Assembly (NCBI GenBank): GCA_039720395.1 | Contig: CM077828.1 | Span: 22,610,717-22,674,716 of the forward strand | DNA length: 64,000 nucleotides | Source of the DNA: Liquidambar formosana | Taxonomy: Eukaryota; Streptophyta; Magnoliopsida; Saxifragales; Altingiaceae | Direction of reading: 5' to 3' | In this document: positions 47,206 to 60,553 of the stretch, piece after piece | Position numbering within the stretch: the first letter of the stretch is position 1 | Layout: every line of letters starts with the position of its first letter | The notes under the pieces: generated by a model | The model's input: the letters and a program-made list of their open reading frames with translations, nothing else | Told to the model about the DNA's origin: nothing | The model's database searches: none | Translations under genes and position numbers: made by a program

Positions 47206-50200
47206 TTATTCCAAGGAATTGATCAATTCTCTAAAATTGAAAACCAGCCAATCAGCTTTTGCTGCAACACCCTCTCGAAGTTGAACTCCCCCATAGCAAA
47301 TGAACAAATCAGCACCTCCTGGTTGACGAGCCTACATTCAGGGGGAAAAAAAAAATTCAGATTAGATAGGACACTTCATATTCAAAGATAAACAAAAGCT
47401 TACTACAATAATGACACTTCTTTTTATAGATAATCTTAGAGGACACAACTAATGTGACTGACAGTTTTAAATATGTCAACTTTGTGGATAGGCCATACAT
47501 CAATGAATCACGATCAAGAAGAAAAAGAGCCCACGATCCAAGGGGATCTTGGATCAGTTCACTAAGACCAAGAATAATTATGCTTTACAGGTTGATACTT
47601 CCCACCCACCCACCCACCCACAAATCAGGCAGTCTAAGTTCATGACAATCATAAAGAAATAATTCATGATCTGTTGAATCATGACAAATTTAGCATAGAA
47701 ATCGTTTCCTTATGTATGTGCTAAAATTCACCAAAGGAAAAAAGGTAAAACAAAAAACAGCAGTGATTTCCACCAGTTACCAAATGAAGATTCGCAGTTA
47801 GGAAATTGAGATGAAAAATTTTCTTACCTCAAGATCAGTTGCACCATCACCAATCATGACTAATGCCTTGTAGCCATGAGCCTAGAAAACCAGTTTAATC
47901 AGCTTTCAAAGCACATTATTAACAAACAAATATAAAAACAGCTGTATAACCAACCTTCCTTATCTGTTGAACTGCAGTGGCCTTTCCTCCACTCCTTGAA
48001 GTAGGCTCACTCGTGTCAAACCCCAAAAATTCTCCAGAACTTCCAAACAGCAGTTGATTGGCAAAAATGTTTTCATGTGGAATCCCAAGGACTGATGCAA
48101 CAGGCTTCAAAGGAAGTTGCTCAAGTTAATAATTTCAAAGACAACACACTCATCTAACTTATATCTCCGATTCAAACATAAAACATAGATGCTGTACATG
48201 GTCTCCAATAATACCAAGCCCTACATGAGTGATGAGACCGATAATTACAGGTAATAATGCCCAGAGAAACAGTATCATAAACCTTTTAACAATTTGAAGA
48301 GAGAAGGCAATATTGAACCATTAATTTTTTCTTTTTCTTTTTTTTTTTTTTTCATGATTGCATTTTTGTATTTGTGTGTGTATTATTCGTGCATAAGCCA
48401 ATTTCATCTGGTATGTTAGAGAACATCAGATGAAGTCAAATTATGGGGTATGTTAACTGCAAGTTTCACATTATGCATGTAATAAAATCTATGATGTTGT
48501 AAGCCAATTACCCAATCATTTTGATAAAATATACTGACTTTCAAACCTTTTTTTTGGTATCATAAAGACTTAAATATGTATTTTTCAGTAACATGCAATT
48601 ATCTCCTTCAACAAGTACTGTCTACAATAATAATGCTCTTTCTACACAAAAATTTGAGCACATTGCCTTGAGCACATATGTTGAGTAAACACCTGTGTCA
48701 TGAGAGGTTTTTCAATATGGTATATTAACACTATTAGGTAAGACCATACGTGCATTTATAATTTATAATTATAATTATAATTTTATTTTTTCAGGGGCCT
48801 TACAGAATTCATATACTTCAGTTACTTGAGAGCCATAATCTTACTAGGTTACTTCAAGCTACTTCGTCCGAATTTATGTAAGATTAAAGTAAAGGATTTT
48901 TCTCTGATGGATAATTGAAAGAAACAAAGGAAGAAGCGGTAAACCAGAGAGACTCATTCCATAATCACTGTCATACATTGATCATTTGACGAAAGCCTCC
49001 AGAGACCAGATAGACATCAATATTATTAGCCTTCAGCTTTTTGACCAACTCATCTATGCCAGGAGAAATCCTACATATTGAAGAGCAGAAACAATGAACA
49101 ATAATCAAAGGTAGACTTATATATGCAAAATTTAGCAGTTATCATGCCCTCCCACCCCCCCCCCCCCCCCCCAAAAAAAAAAAAAAAAAAAAAAAAAAGA
49201 GAGAGAAAAAGAGAAAATAAACATGGATAAAGTGAAGCTCCATTGTTTTTTTTACCATTATAGCCTACAACAGTTGTTTATTTGTCTACTCAATTACAAA
49301 TATTCCAAATTTATGATATATGTTATTAGAAACAATAATTTGTCGATTTGATTTGAGTATTTGACCACACAACTAAAAATAGTTAAACAGTTGTGAATCA
49401 AATTATTTAGGGATTAAGATAACATAATAGTGTCTGCCATATTCAAGATTTTGGTTAATCAAGGTCATTACATTACTAGCTCTATGCAATAATCTAACTA
49501 GGCCTTGCACCATTATAAAGCCATGCTTCATAATTATAATGGTTGTTAGTAAAAAACCATGTACATGTGCTGATAATAGTTTCCAAATATGAGTTACTAA
49601 CTCAATTTAAACAACATGTTGACACACACACACAAACACAAACACACATTTTACTAGCATCAGGCAGCCTACCAAACATTGAAATTAAGTTGTGCCAAAC
49701 ACAAAGGATTAGAAATAGCAAAGGGCCTTGCCAAATGGCTACAATGGCAGCTGTAAAAAACAAGGTTATTAACAGAAATAATAGCTAGTCTGCCTTAATA
49801 TGGCTTACCAACTCAATCTTAACATGGTGCCAGCATGAAAACTTTATTTTGCTGCCCTCAGGTAGTCTATCGAGCATTAGAACTAATATGATGCAGCCAT
49901 AATAAACTTTAATATCGCATAAATTACTCCAATGATGCATATCTCCATGCACTAACAGGGCATATGGATGTCTCAGGGAATTTGGATGAGTATACTGTTT
50001 AATAGAATTTCATGAGGGCTCTGTCTTTTTTTTTGGATGTCTCTATTTATTTAAATTAACATTTCCTCGAAGAAAATGAAATTTGAGGATTTCAACCAAT
50101 GACCTCATCTCTATTTTTTTATGACAATGATGATGTCTCCATAGTACAATATCACCTTGTATATTAAATGCTATGTAAAACACAATGAACTGATTTAATA

Positions 50201-51331
50201 CTCATGGTGCTCTTCAAAGTTCAAACACCCCTAAAGTAAACAAAAAACAAACTAATACATGCATAAGATAATCAGAAAGAGCCCTCATACCTTGGGGGCT
50301 TCTTCTCAAGAAAATCCTGGACTTGGGATAGAGACGGATTGAAAAGTGATAGTCTAGCAGCCAAGGCCTCCTCAAAAGGAACAGAACCACTCATTGCTCT
50401 GGCAAAAGGCAATACAGAGAAATCATATATTAACATTGTTAAACATTGAACTGACTTAAGTGTTTCAAATGAACAAGAAGGACATCCAACCTAGTGGTCC
50501 ACTCTGCAACTGCCTTTCCAGCTCCACAAAATTCGGCGAGTTCGTCAATGCCCTCATCCAGGCAAACCGTGCTATCCACATCAAAGCAGACAGCATTGGC
50601 ATTTCTCCACAGCTCAAGAACATCTGAGTTTAAGAAAACAACCATCAAACCAAAGCATTAGGACCTTTCAAAATGATAATGTAGAACTCAGCATTCAAAA
50701 AGTCATTCTGTAAGGTCAATGCCCAGATGAGCTAACCTGGTTCATCTAGTCTTCAAACATCAACTTCAACCTCAAATTCATAAGAGAGTTTTATTAATTT
50801 AGTTAGAAATATTTCCAACTTATCACTACTTGGGAGTTGGGACATTGCTTTGTTGCTATGTCACATGGACACACAAGGTTAGGGTACACCAATACATAAA
50901 TACATGTATACTGTCATTCTGTCAAAGGCAGGTTGTGTCCCATGCAAATACTGCTTCTATCCAGAAGTTTTCATGTTATTTAGTGTTGTTGAATTGCGTA
51001 TTGGACATTGTTGGATTCATAAACAATACTAAATTCTAAAATAAAATCACATTTCAATCATTAAAACAGATGAATTTTAATGAAAATTTCTTAGTTATCA
51101 AATATAACCTTTGGAAGGCAGCGTATTATCGAAGAGATCCAATGCTGAAGCTTCAAGTGGTTGAACTGAAGCAGCTACCGAGTTGAATGATTTGGGATGT
51201 TTCATCATCCCAATTGGACTTAGATACAATTTCCTCGCTAGTCGCAGAGCAAATGTAGGAGCCAAAGGGTTGTGACGCGGCCTACAGTGCATACGTATGG
51301 GTGTGATTCGTGCGCTTATTAACCCTTCCAT
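47206..51331 (-). CDS. PSP: Phosphoserine phosphatase, plastid type
   Basis: Seven coding exons with canonical sites and matching phases: 51331-51109, 50623-50491, 50398-50291, 49070-48977, 48104-47955, 47881-47828, 47331-47206; 295 aa, the length of the Arabidopsis enzyme. It hydrolyses 3-phosphoserine to serine, the last step of the phosphorylated pathway of serine synthesis in plastids. The N-terminal 75 residues are basic and Ser-rich, as for a transit peptide. HAD-family motifs are intact: nucleophile CFDVDSTVC, motif II VSGGFRQM, motif III Lys in SRSGGKATAV, and MIGDGATDLEA for magnesium. The frame begins at ATG 51331; one codon upstream is TTG. A 5'-UTR intron is likely: donor ACA|GTAAGT at 52151/52152, acceptor TTGTTTTAG near 51350. 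No damage was seen. Confidence 0.96.
49152..49198. repeat. Joined poly-C and poly-A runs in a phosphatase intron
   Basis: A C-run of about 20 bases passes directly into an A-run of about 26 bases, then (GA)n. It lies in the third intron of the phosphoserine phosphatase gene, just upstream of exon 4 in gene sense. Confidence 0.7.
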
Positions 51332-51925
51332 CAAATAACCTAACTAAAACAAATCAAACAAATTTTTTAGGAATTTTATTATATCTACATCAATAGAATC
51401 TAAATGCCCAACACCCCCCCTCCCCCACCAAAAAAACACCCAATGACAATAATCACATAATTCACTATGAGAAAAATATAATAAAAAATTTGACAGAACC
51501 AGAATAACCCATTTGTTAACAACAATCATTTAAGAGCATAAATGCAATACGTATATATACTGTCCCGACTTATCATTCTCATTTCAGCACTTCATTTTTT
51601 TTTTTTATCAAACGGCCCAATTAGTGAATACCAGATAACCCACTTTTGAAGTCCCTATATTTTGGCTGGTAGGTTGATATAGATTGGAACTTAAAGAAAT
51701 TTTTTATAAATTTAAAAAAAAATAGTGAAAAATTTAGAAGAAAATTCAAAAAATATGCAAAAAATAAAAAATTTATAAATCATACAGAGATCTACATCTA
51801 TAACCCATGTTAGAATGACAAAGAAACATGTGCACCTCCGTTTGTCAGCTGAGAAAACGAAGGAAATGAACAGTAAACGAAGCTTACTCTCTTGCATGTT
51901 CAATGTTGTTTTGATTTCACAGAGA

Positions 51926-51947
51926 GGGGGGGGGGGGGGGGGGGGGG
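51926..51947. repeat. G run in the phosphatase 5'-UTR intron
   Basis: About 22 G residues preceded by ACAGAGA and followed by AAGAAGAAG. Part of the wider set of long G/C homopolymers in this window. Confidence 0.6.
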
Positions 51948-52309
51948 AAGAAGAAGAAATAATTCACCTCAAGCAAGCGAATGGATGTATTACATGCTCC
52001 GTTGGGCAGAGGTCGTACTCTTACTTAAGGTTCTTATGAATTGAAAGTTTAAAAATTCAAGAGCTTGATTTGCTTTCTTTTCTTACATTTTCTCATGGAC
52101 CAAACAGATATGGGTATAGACAGAGAGAGGGAGAGAGAGATTGGCACTTACTGTTGTACCCTTTGCGAATTTTGATGGGATTGCTGTCTGAATCCTTTGT
52201 GTTGGATCTGATTATAGTTGGTGAAGTTCTCTGCAATCTGTGCTCGATCTGGGTTTGGCTTATGAAGTTTTTTTTTCCAGTTTGTGCTTGACAATAACCC
52301 AAAAAGGTC

Positions 52310-53654
52310 AATAAAAATAAAAGTTAAAATATAAATTACACTTTAATTCATTGGAAAATGCTGTAATATCATAATTTTTTAATGATTTGTTTTTTTTTTT
52401 TTTTGTTTTTTCCTTTTTAACGATCAATAAAATTTATTCATTCCATTGGTTCTTCGTAATACCAACAAACATAATATCAATAAATAGATATTAATACCTT
52501 TTTTGTATGATTATTGGTTAATGATAAATGAGTCCTTCTATATGAGATTATTTTATAAACCTATTAGACAGACCTACTAATATGGTGTTTTTCTATTGGT
52601 CTCTTAAAAAAAGGGAAAGATAAGCTAAAATCCATAAATCCCTCAAAATCTGTCCCTACAATCACTGAATAACCTTTTACCGTTTTTTAGCGCGAAAATC
52701 ATGAATCAAATGTCTTTTCCTTCCTCAAACAAATTATCTTTCAGGAGAAAACGATCATTTGTAGACTCCCCCTCTCCCTTTAGTTCGCTGGTTTCTCCTC
52801 CATCAAACACAAGTTATTAGGAGACCTTTGAGTCTCTTGATTCTCATCTCAAAACAGAGAACCCTCTTTTTCTGGTTTCTCATTTGTTTTATTAAGTTAT
52901 AATAATACTTAAGTTTCTCTTTTGTTTCGAGGAGAAAGACATTAGGAATCACATAACATCCTTCATAGTGTGAATGAAAAATAATTTAATTTAAATAACT
53001 CCAAATAAAGTTGTATAATAACTTGATATCACATAGTCATCTGTTCATAATAACTTGATATCATTTTATGTTACTTGATAACTTATTCTCAAATTGAATA
53101 ACATGCATCTATATAATAACTTGTTCATAATAATTTCATAGTAACTCGATATCATTTTATGTCACTTGATAACTTATTCTCAAAACTGAACAACATGCAT
53201 ATATGTTGTATTATTAATTAATATTCAAACGAAAAAGAGCGCATCATGATTGCAAAAAAAAGATGATAAATAAACTAGTCGAATACCTGCAAAACATAAC
53301 ACTACACACATACCTGATTGGTTCTAAAATAAACACAAAATGGCTGGTTTGTGGAAGAAGGTAAGAAGGCTACAATAATGAAAATAAAACACATGAATGG
53401 TTGGTTGTGGAAAAAAGAGACATCTACAATAATGGGAAGAAAGTTTGAATTTTAGCAAATTATGAAATTTGTATTGATACGAATCCCTAGGATCGTAGGA
53501 TGTGGGGGATAACTAGTTATAAAATAATTCTTTTTATGGATGTAGGCCTACTCATTAGGCCTCTATATCATTTTACATATAGAATTCATATGTTGATGTC
53601 GATCTTCCCACGTAAATAATGAAATAAATTAAAAATTAAGATTGGAGACCCTTA
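52310..53654. other. AT-rich spacer with a small tandem repeat, no gene seen
   Basis: At 53043-53106 and 53123-53200 two copies of a unit with GTTCATAATAA, GATATCATTTTATGT, ACTTGATAACTTATTCTCAA and ACATGCAT follow each other. Otherwise this is AT-rich spacer between the phosphatase 5' end and the segmental duplication. Confidence 0.5.
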
Positions 53655-55229
53655 TTTATTTTAAGTTTAACCCGTTTTTATTTAAGAGTATTGATTTTTT
53701 TTTCCCTCTCTTTTAAAAATGCCTTGTCATTTTAGGAAATACAAGAAAGATATTGATAAAATTAAGAGGCAATAATTTATCCACATGTTATCGAAGAGAA
53801 TGAAATATAATTTATTAAGTATTGAGGGTAAAGTCCCCTCCCAAAAAAAGGAAGAAAAAAAGAATGAAGAGAGGGTTAAGTAAGAAAGTCAAATTTAAAG
53901 AGATTAAAAAATTTTCATTTGACAACCAATAAAAAAACTATGCTTAACAATCTTTTGAAAAAAAAAAAAAAATAAATAAATACTAACATTACTTTCAAAT
54001 AAATTATGCGATTAAAAGAACTCGTGTAAATTTGGTATCAGAAAGTTTATAAACGGGAAGTTTATTACAAGAAAATAAAACCATCAATGTCATCTGTTTA
54101 TTATTGTTGCTTTTTTATTTTTATGATAATCGTCTTAACTTTATTAAAACTCTAATAAAACTTTGAGTAGGAAGTTCGATACTGGCTCCGAAGCTCAAAT
54201 TTATCTATATGTTTTAATAAAAGGTTTGGCCTCCTATGAGTTCCATAATTTCTTTTTATGGCATAATTTACGTCGTAACTATTATTGCAAAAGTTTTAAT
54301 CTTTTTACTCTTAAAAATAAAAAATAGTAAATAAAAACTTATTCAAATGAACTTATAGTTTTCTATTTTTTTTTTCTTGAATTAATTATTAGGGATATCC
54401 TAGGTCTTACTCCCGCCGAGGTTTCGGCCCAGACTATTCCTCTAATGGCCTGTGTGAGATGTCTTATAGCCACACAAATAACGATCTGCACGAGAAATTA
54501 AAACGATGACGTCTAAAGAACACACTTAAGACCTCACCGTTCAACCAACCCTACAAAAGCAAATGAACTTATAGTCTTTGGATGAGCAGTTTTTGGTAAT
54601 TCTTCCAAGAAAGTTAATGTTATACCAACAACATATTCCTGCACAATAAGTGGCCGCCAAAAAATTTAGTCCTACCACCAACCTCCTACCAACCCCGTAG
54701 CAATATAATCGCGTGAGCCAATTTTAAAAAATAAAATTGGAATAAGAAATTTAAAATTAAAGGGCCAATTACTCATTTAATCTTGTGGAAAAAGTTTTCA
54801 TTTAGACACCCCTAAAATTCTAAATTGGGTCTTCTTGAATTTTGCAGTGTCGGCATAAAAATTATTGTGACCCCTATCCGAGGCCATTCCATTTCAATCA
54901 TGTTCCTCGACTCGTCTAATCAGTCCATTCTCACCCAAGTAAAAATAAATAATTTATTAAATCTTTGAATCGAATCGTTAGATATTTTTGATAATATTTG
55001 AGAATAAAAAAATTACTAAATTAAATGACTAAAACTCATCTTATTATGTTGATTTTGAGAGCCCAATGATATGTTAAATGAGTTTTATCAAATGATACGT
55101 GTTCTCATGAATCATTCTTAAGCAAACATATTATGATTCAACGTTGATAGAATTTGAAGATATTGATCTTTTCAAATAAATTTGAGGTCCTCCTTTTCGA
55201 GGATCAAGGAAAATTTCTAGAAAATATTG

Positions 55230-55460
55230 TCAAAAACTTTGCTTGGAATATTGATCCGAGAAATTTTGGGTGGTCGACTGGTCGTTGTGGTGAGCTTCAC
55301 CATGACAATGAGTTCGATGAAGAGGGATAAGGAAGGTTATTTGTGGGTTGTATTTGGTTCTATTTTATTGTCCTTTGTACGGCTGTATAATTCTGTTATT
55401 TATAATTTAATAAAGGTCTTGGTTTTTATCAAAAATGACAAAAAAAAGGAAAAAGGGAAA
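55230..55460 (+). mobile_element. LINE-like 3' end fragment (distal unit)
   Basis: The stretch ends with a U-rich 3' UTR pattern (ATAATTTAATAAAGGTCTTGG) followed by an A-rich tail, as plant LINEs do. Upstream, DPRNFGWSTGRCGELHHDNE can be read in one frame, but I do not recognise it. The same piece is present at 59330-59550 in the other unit. Confidence 0.4.
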
Positions 55461-55651
55461 AAAAGAAGAAGCTAGGCTACTAAAGAGCTTAAATTCAGTC
55501 TTTATTTTTTTTTTTTTGGGGATGGGGGAGGGGTCTCAAGAAATTATTCCACATGTAGGGCATTACTAGGGCGTAGTGTGTGTCCTCTCACATTCATCCA
55601 TTACGTGATCAACACCTGAAAGGTAGAATGTGAGAGGGCAAAGGATGCCCA

Positions 55652-56929
55652 CAGGGCCGGTCCTAAGTTTTTTGGGGCCCTAGGCGAACTCTTAAAATAG
55701 GGTCCTTTATACATATTCATACATGCATAACAAAATTTACACCCAACAATTTTTTTTTCCCTTATACACACAAAATTTGCCTAAATATATGAGTACTAAA
55801 ATTTGCTTATATAAATTAAGATAAAAAATAAATCTTTATAAAAACTATAAATAAATAAAATTGGATGTTCTTACTTTGTAATTTAGAAAAAATCACATAT
55901 ACAAGAAGAAGCAAAAAAAAAAATGCAAAATTTAAAGCTATAATACCAAAAAGAAATGAACCAACTATAGCAAAGTATCACTTAAATATTACTCTTCTCG
56001 CATTTTTATCTGTAGAATCACTTATTAAGTTAGCATAATCAAGTCTTTTTACCATATCATATTCAATAGATAATATAGCTAATTCGGTTAATCTTTCCTG
56101 TGATATAGTGGAATATAGGTAAGATTTGATCAATTTCAACTTTGAAAAACTTATTTTTGCAAATGCAACTATAACTGGTATAATCAACAATATTCTATAA
56201 GCAATCCAAGCATTTGGGAAACAACTGTCCATTTCTTTCAAATAATTAAGTATTTCAATTGGCCTTTTTAAATATGTTGGTAAAACTTCTTTCAAGACCT
56301 TTAATTCTAAAAATAAATCTCCCCTAATAATATTAGACCTAATAATATCAGAGTACCCCTTATATGCATAAACTAATATTATATCTCTATATATATATAT
56401 ATAAGAAAAAGTAAAGAAATTAATTAATTAAAGAGAGAATGGTTTAGACGTTTGGTCTATTTGACTTCTTTGTCTAAGAGGTAATCAAATACTTTTAATA
56501 TTCCACATAGAATTCTGATATGATCTGATTAGGATGGAAACTTTGAGAGGTTGAGAGCACTAAGAGAGGAAGAGAGGAAAAGATTGGAGTTTGAAAGCTC
56601 GAGGCAAACTGACAGAGGTGTTAGATCTGATTTGATTTTGGGTTAAATGTTTTTTTTTTTTTTTTTTGTGTTTTTTTTGGGGAGCTTGAGTTGAGTATTT
56701 ATTTGGCCATTTGAGTTATTGTCTATGGACTTAGGGTTAAAAAGTTAGGAATTATTTGGGGCCCTTAAACTTGGATTAGGGTCTTTTCTCATCTAGTTAT
56801 TAAAAAAAAATGTTTTTTTTTTTTGGACTTATTATAAAGGTAACAACTAAATTGGGGCCCATATTTTTTGTCAAAATTTTGGGGCCTTAGGCAGGCTGCC
56901 TGAGTGGCCTGACCTCAGAGCCGGCCCTG
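55652..56929 (-). mobile_element. hAT transposon remnant with part of the dimerisation domain
   Basis: The ends are CAGGGCCGGTCCTAAG and, inverted, CAGGGCCGGCTCTGAGG, with GGGGCCCTAGGC facing GGGGCCTTAGGC slightly inside. The minus-strand frame 56295-55978 codes CFPNAWIAYRILL, AFAKISFSKLKLIKSYL and QERLTELAILSIEYD, which is the C-terminal hAT dimerisation region of zinc-finger MYM/TTF-type plant transposases. The rest of the transposase is gone, so it cannot move itself. The other duplication unit has the empty site (ATGCCCAGTGCATGG at about 59748). The flanks (ATGCCCA left, ATGCCTA right) look like a mutated target duplication. Confidence 0.85.
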
Positions 56930-57115
56930 TTAATGCCTAAGTGCATGGAATAAATTTTATTCGGGGTGCAGTCATTATACTCCTGATGATTGTACAATGA
57001 GAGAAAAAAAAATATTTTTATAATAAAGGTTTTTTTTTTTTTTTTTTTGCCCCTTTTTGGGGGTACAGCATGGTAGGAATTATATTTATACATGTATGAA
57101 GAATTAGGTAGATAC

Positions 57116-57300
57116 GATTGGAATTATATTAAAAGAGAAGTTAATCAATACACCATGCATGAAAGGAAAAATCTCCAACCAAACTTCATTATCCACCACC
57201 ACAAAAGCATACTTAGCTAAAGCATCAGTGACTTGGTTACAAGTTTTTAAAACTCCAGCAAATGGCGCAATGTCCATTCCCCCAGCTGGGTTCTAAATTT
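57116..57300 (-). pseudogene. LINE RNase H fragment (distal unit)
   Basis: In one minus-strand frame the sequence reads CNQVTDALAKYAF and, shortly after, NEVWLEIFP, which matches the C-terminal end of the RNase H domain of plant LINE polyproteins. Upstream the frame is soon lost by stops and shifts. A second copy lies at about 59935-60115 in the proximal unit. It is a dead fragment downstream of the RBOH exon. Confidence 0.6.
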
Positions 57301-57541
57301 GTCATTTTAGTACCAACTAGCACCCACCAACTGAAAGCCATCAATAGACAATAGATACAATTATTGCATTATATTTGGTACAGCATATATTTGACCTAAA
57401 AATATTTTTTCTTGCTCAAGTTGGCTTGTCCTGGAGAGGCCAACAACATACTATATATTTTCCTACATACAACAAAACCCTAGTAGGTGAGTGGCTGTGC
57501 TCTTCCCATTTCTGGAATTGGTACAAACATTTAGCAAAGAC

Positions 57542-57651
57542 CTAAAAATTCTCCTTGTGAAATACAAATCTAGTGGTGCTTTTGGTGGAGACTTTGATGC
57601 ACAACCTCTCCAATTCTCTACCTAACACTGATGGGCCACAATAGAAAAGTC
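57542..57651 (-). pseudogene. Duplicated terminal exon of RBOH (orphan copy)
   Basis: These 110 bases match the genuine last RBOH exon at 60361-60470 with one synonymous change (GGC for GGT in FYCGPS). The splice acceptor TTTCTTGCAG, the open frame from [16 protein letters not shown] to FVFHKENF and the stop codon are all kept. No other RBOH exon is present in this unit, so the exon has no upstream gene of its own. A transcript that reads past the first terminal exon could still splice to it. Confidence 0.9.
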
Positions 57652-57740
57652 CTGCAAGAAACCACACACATTTTTCTGTAAGCAGTAGTTGTCAACATAA
57701 AAAATTTTGAACCCTAATATACACTAGGATGCCTTGTCAT

Positions 57741-60553
57741 TCATTTTGAGTTTAACCCGTTTTTATTTAAGAGTATTGATTTTTTTTTCCTCTCTTTTAA
57801 AAATGCCTTGTCATTTTAGGCAATACAAGAAAGACATTGATAAAATTAAGAGGCAATAATTTATCCACATGTAATCGAAGAGAATGAAATATAATTTATT
57901 AAGTATTGAGGGTAAAGTCCCCTCCCAAAAAAAGGAAAAAAAAAATATGAAGAGAGGGTTAAGTAAGAAAGTCAAATTTAAAGAGATTAAAAAATTTTCA
58001 TTTGACAACCAATAAAAAAACTATGCTTAACAATCTTTTGAAAAAAATAAAAAATAAATAAATACTAACATTACTTTCAAATAAATTATGCGATTAAAAG
58101 AACTCGTGTAAATTTGGTATCAGAAAGTTTATAAATGGGAAGTTTATTACAAGAAAATAAAACCATCAATGTCATCTGTTTATTATTGTTGCTTTTTTAT
58201 TTTTATGATAATCGTCTTAACTTTATTAAAACTCTAATAAAACTTTGTGTATGAAGTTCGATACTGGCTCTGAAGCTCAAATATATCTATATGTTTTAAT
58301 CAAAGGTTTGGCCTCCTATGAGTTCCATAATTTCTCTTTATGGCATAATTTACGTCGAAACTATTATTGCAAAAGTTTTAATCTTTTTTTCTCTTAAAAA
58401 TAAAAAATAGTAAATAAAAACTTATTCAAATGAACTTATAGTCTTCTCTTCTTTTTTTTTCCTTTTTTTTGAATTAACTATTAGGGGTATCCTAGGTCTT
58501 ACTCCCGCTGAGATTTCAGCCCAGACTATTCTCCTAACGGCTCGTATGAAATGTTTTATAGCCACGCAAGTCACGATCTCTGCAAAAAATTAAAACGATG
58601 ACCTCTAAAAAACACATCCAAGACCTGACTGTTCAACCAACCCACAAAGTCAAATAAACTTATAGTCTTCGGATGAGTAGTTTTTGATAATTCTTTCAAG
58701 AGAGTCAACGTTATACCAACAACATATTCCTGCACAATAAGTGGCCGCCAAAAAAATTAGTCCTACCCACCAACCTCCTACCAACCCCGTAGCAATATAA
58801 TCGCGTGAGCCAATTTTAAAAAATAAAATTGGAATAGGAAATTTAAAATTAAAGGGCCAATTACTCATTTAATCTTGTGGAAAAAGTTTTCATGTAGACC
58901 CCCCTAAAATCGTAAATTGGGTCTTCTTGAATTTTGCAGTGTCGGCATAAAAATTATTGTGACCCCTATCCGAGGCCATTCCATTTCAATCATGTTCCTC
59001 GACTGGTCTAATCAATCCATTCTCACCCAGGTAAAAATAAATAATTTATTAAATCTTCGAATTGAATCGAATTGTTAAATATTTTTGACATTATTTGAGA
59101 ATAAAAAAAATTACAAAATTAAATAGCTAAAACTCATCCGATTAAATTGATTTTGAGAGCCGAAGCGATATATTAAATGAGATTTATCAAATGATACATG
59201 TTCTCATGCATTATTCTTAAGCAAGCATATTATGATTCAACATTGGTAGAATCTGAAGATATTGATCTTGTAAATAAATTTGAGGTTCTCCTTGTCGAGG
59301 ATTGAGGAAAATTTCTAGAAAATATTGTCGAAAACTTTGCTTGGAATATTGATCCGAGAAATTTTGGGTGGTCGACTGGTCGTTATGGTGAGCTTCACCA
59401 TGACAATGAGTTCGATTACGAGGGATAAGGAAGTCATTTGCGGGTTGTATTTGGTTCTATTTTATTGTCCTTTGTACGGCTGTATAATTCTGCTATTTAT
59501 AATTTAATAAAGGTCTTGGTTTTTATTAAAAATGACAAAAAAAAAAAAAAAGGCAAAATGGAAAAAAAGAAGAAGCTAGGCTACTATAGAGCTTAAATTC
59601 AGTCTTTATTTTTTTTTGGGAGGGGGGGTCTCAAGAAATTATTCCACATGTAGGGCATTACTAGGGCGTAGTGTGTGCCCTCTCACATTCACCTATTACG
59701 TGATCAACACCTGAGAGGTAGAATGTGAGAGGGCATAGTATGCCCAGTGCATGGAATAAATTTTCTTTGGGGTGCAGTCATTATGCTCCTGATGATTGTT
59801 CAATGAGAGATAAAAAAATATTTTTATAATAAAGGTATTTTTTTTTTCCCTTTTTGGGGGTACAGCATGGTAGGAATTATATTTATACATGTATGAAGAA
59901 TTAGGTAGATACGATTGGAATTATATTAAAAGAGAAGTTAATCAATACACCATGCATGAAAGGAAAAATCCTCTACTAACTTGGGAAAAATCTCCAACCA
60001 AACTTCATTATACACCACCACAAAAGCATACTTAGCTAAAGCATCAGTGACTTGGTTACAAGTTTTTAAAACTCCAGCAAATGGCATAATGTCCATTCCC
60101 CCAGCTGGGTTCTAAATTTGTCATTTTAGTACCAACTAGCACCCACCAACTGAAAGCCATCAATAGACAATAGATACAATTATTGCATTATATTTGGTAC
60201 AGCATATATTTGACCTAAAAATATTTTTTCTTGCTCAAGTTGGCTTGTCCTGGAGAGGCCAACAACATACTATATATTTTCCTACATACAACAAAACCCT
60301 AGTAGGTGAGTGGTTGTGCTCTTCCCATTTCTGGAATTGGTACAAACATTTAGCAAACACCTAAAAATTCTCCTTGTGAAATACAAATCTAGTGGTGCTT
60401 TTGGTGGAGACTTTGATGCACAACCTCTCCAATTCTCTACCTAACACTGATGGACCACAATAGAAAAGTCCTGCAAGAAACCACACACATTTTTCAGTCA
60501 GCAGTAGTTGTCAACATAAAAAATTTTGAACCCTAATATACACTAGGATGCCT
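57741..60553. repeat. Proximal unit of the tandem segmental duplication, with the genuine RBOH last exon
   Basis: It is joined to the distal unit after a few bases of filler (about 57735-57740, TGTCAT). The right limit, 60553, lies in the last RBOH intron, 83 bases upstream of the terminal exon. The unit keeps the hAT-free site at 59748 and has a small extra tandem block (CTCTACTAACTTGGGAAAAATC in two parts) near 59970. It contains the LINE-like pieces at 59330-59550 and 59935-60115. Confidence 0.92.

Larger units (their letters stand above)
53655..57734. repeat. Distal unit of a tandem segmental duplication
   Basis: This stretch aligns in the same direction with 57741-60553. The first shared block is AAGTTTAACCCGTTTTTATT and the last is CACTAGGATGCC. 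Without the 1278-bp insert at 55652-56929 its length is about 2.8 kb, equal to the other unit. The part near the RBOH exon (57160-57733) is almost identical between copies; the part at 54400-54560 is clearly more diverged, mostly by C-to-T and G-to-A changes. Confidence 0.92.
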
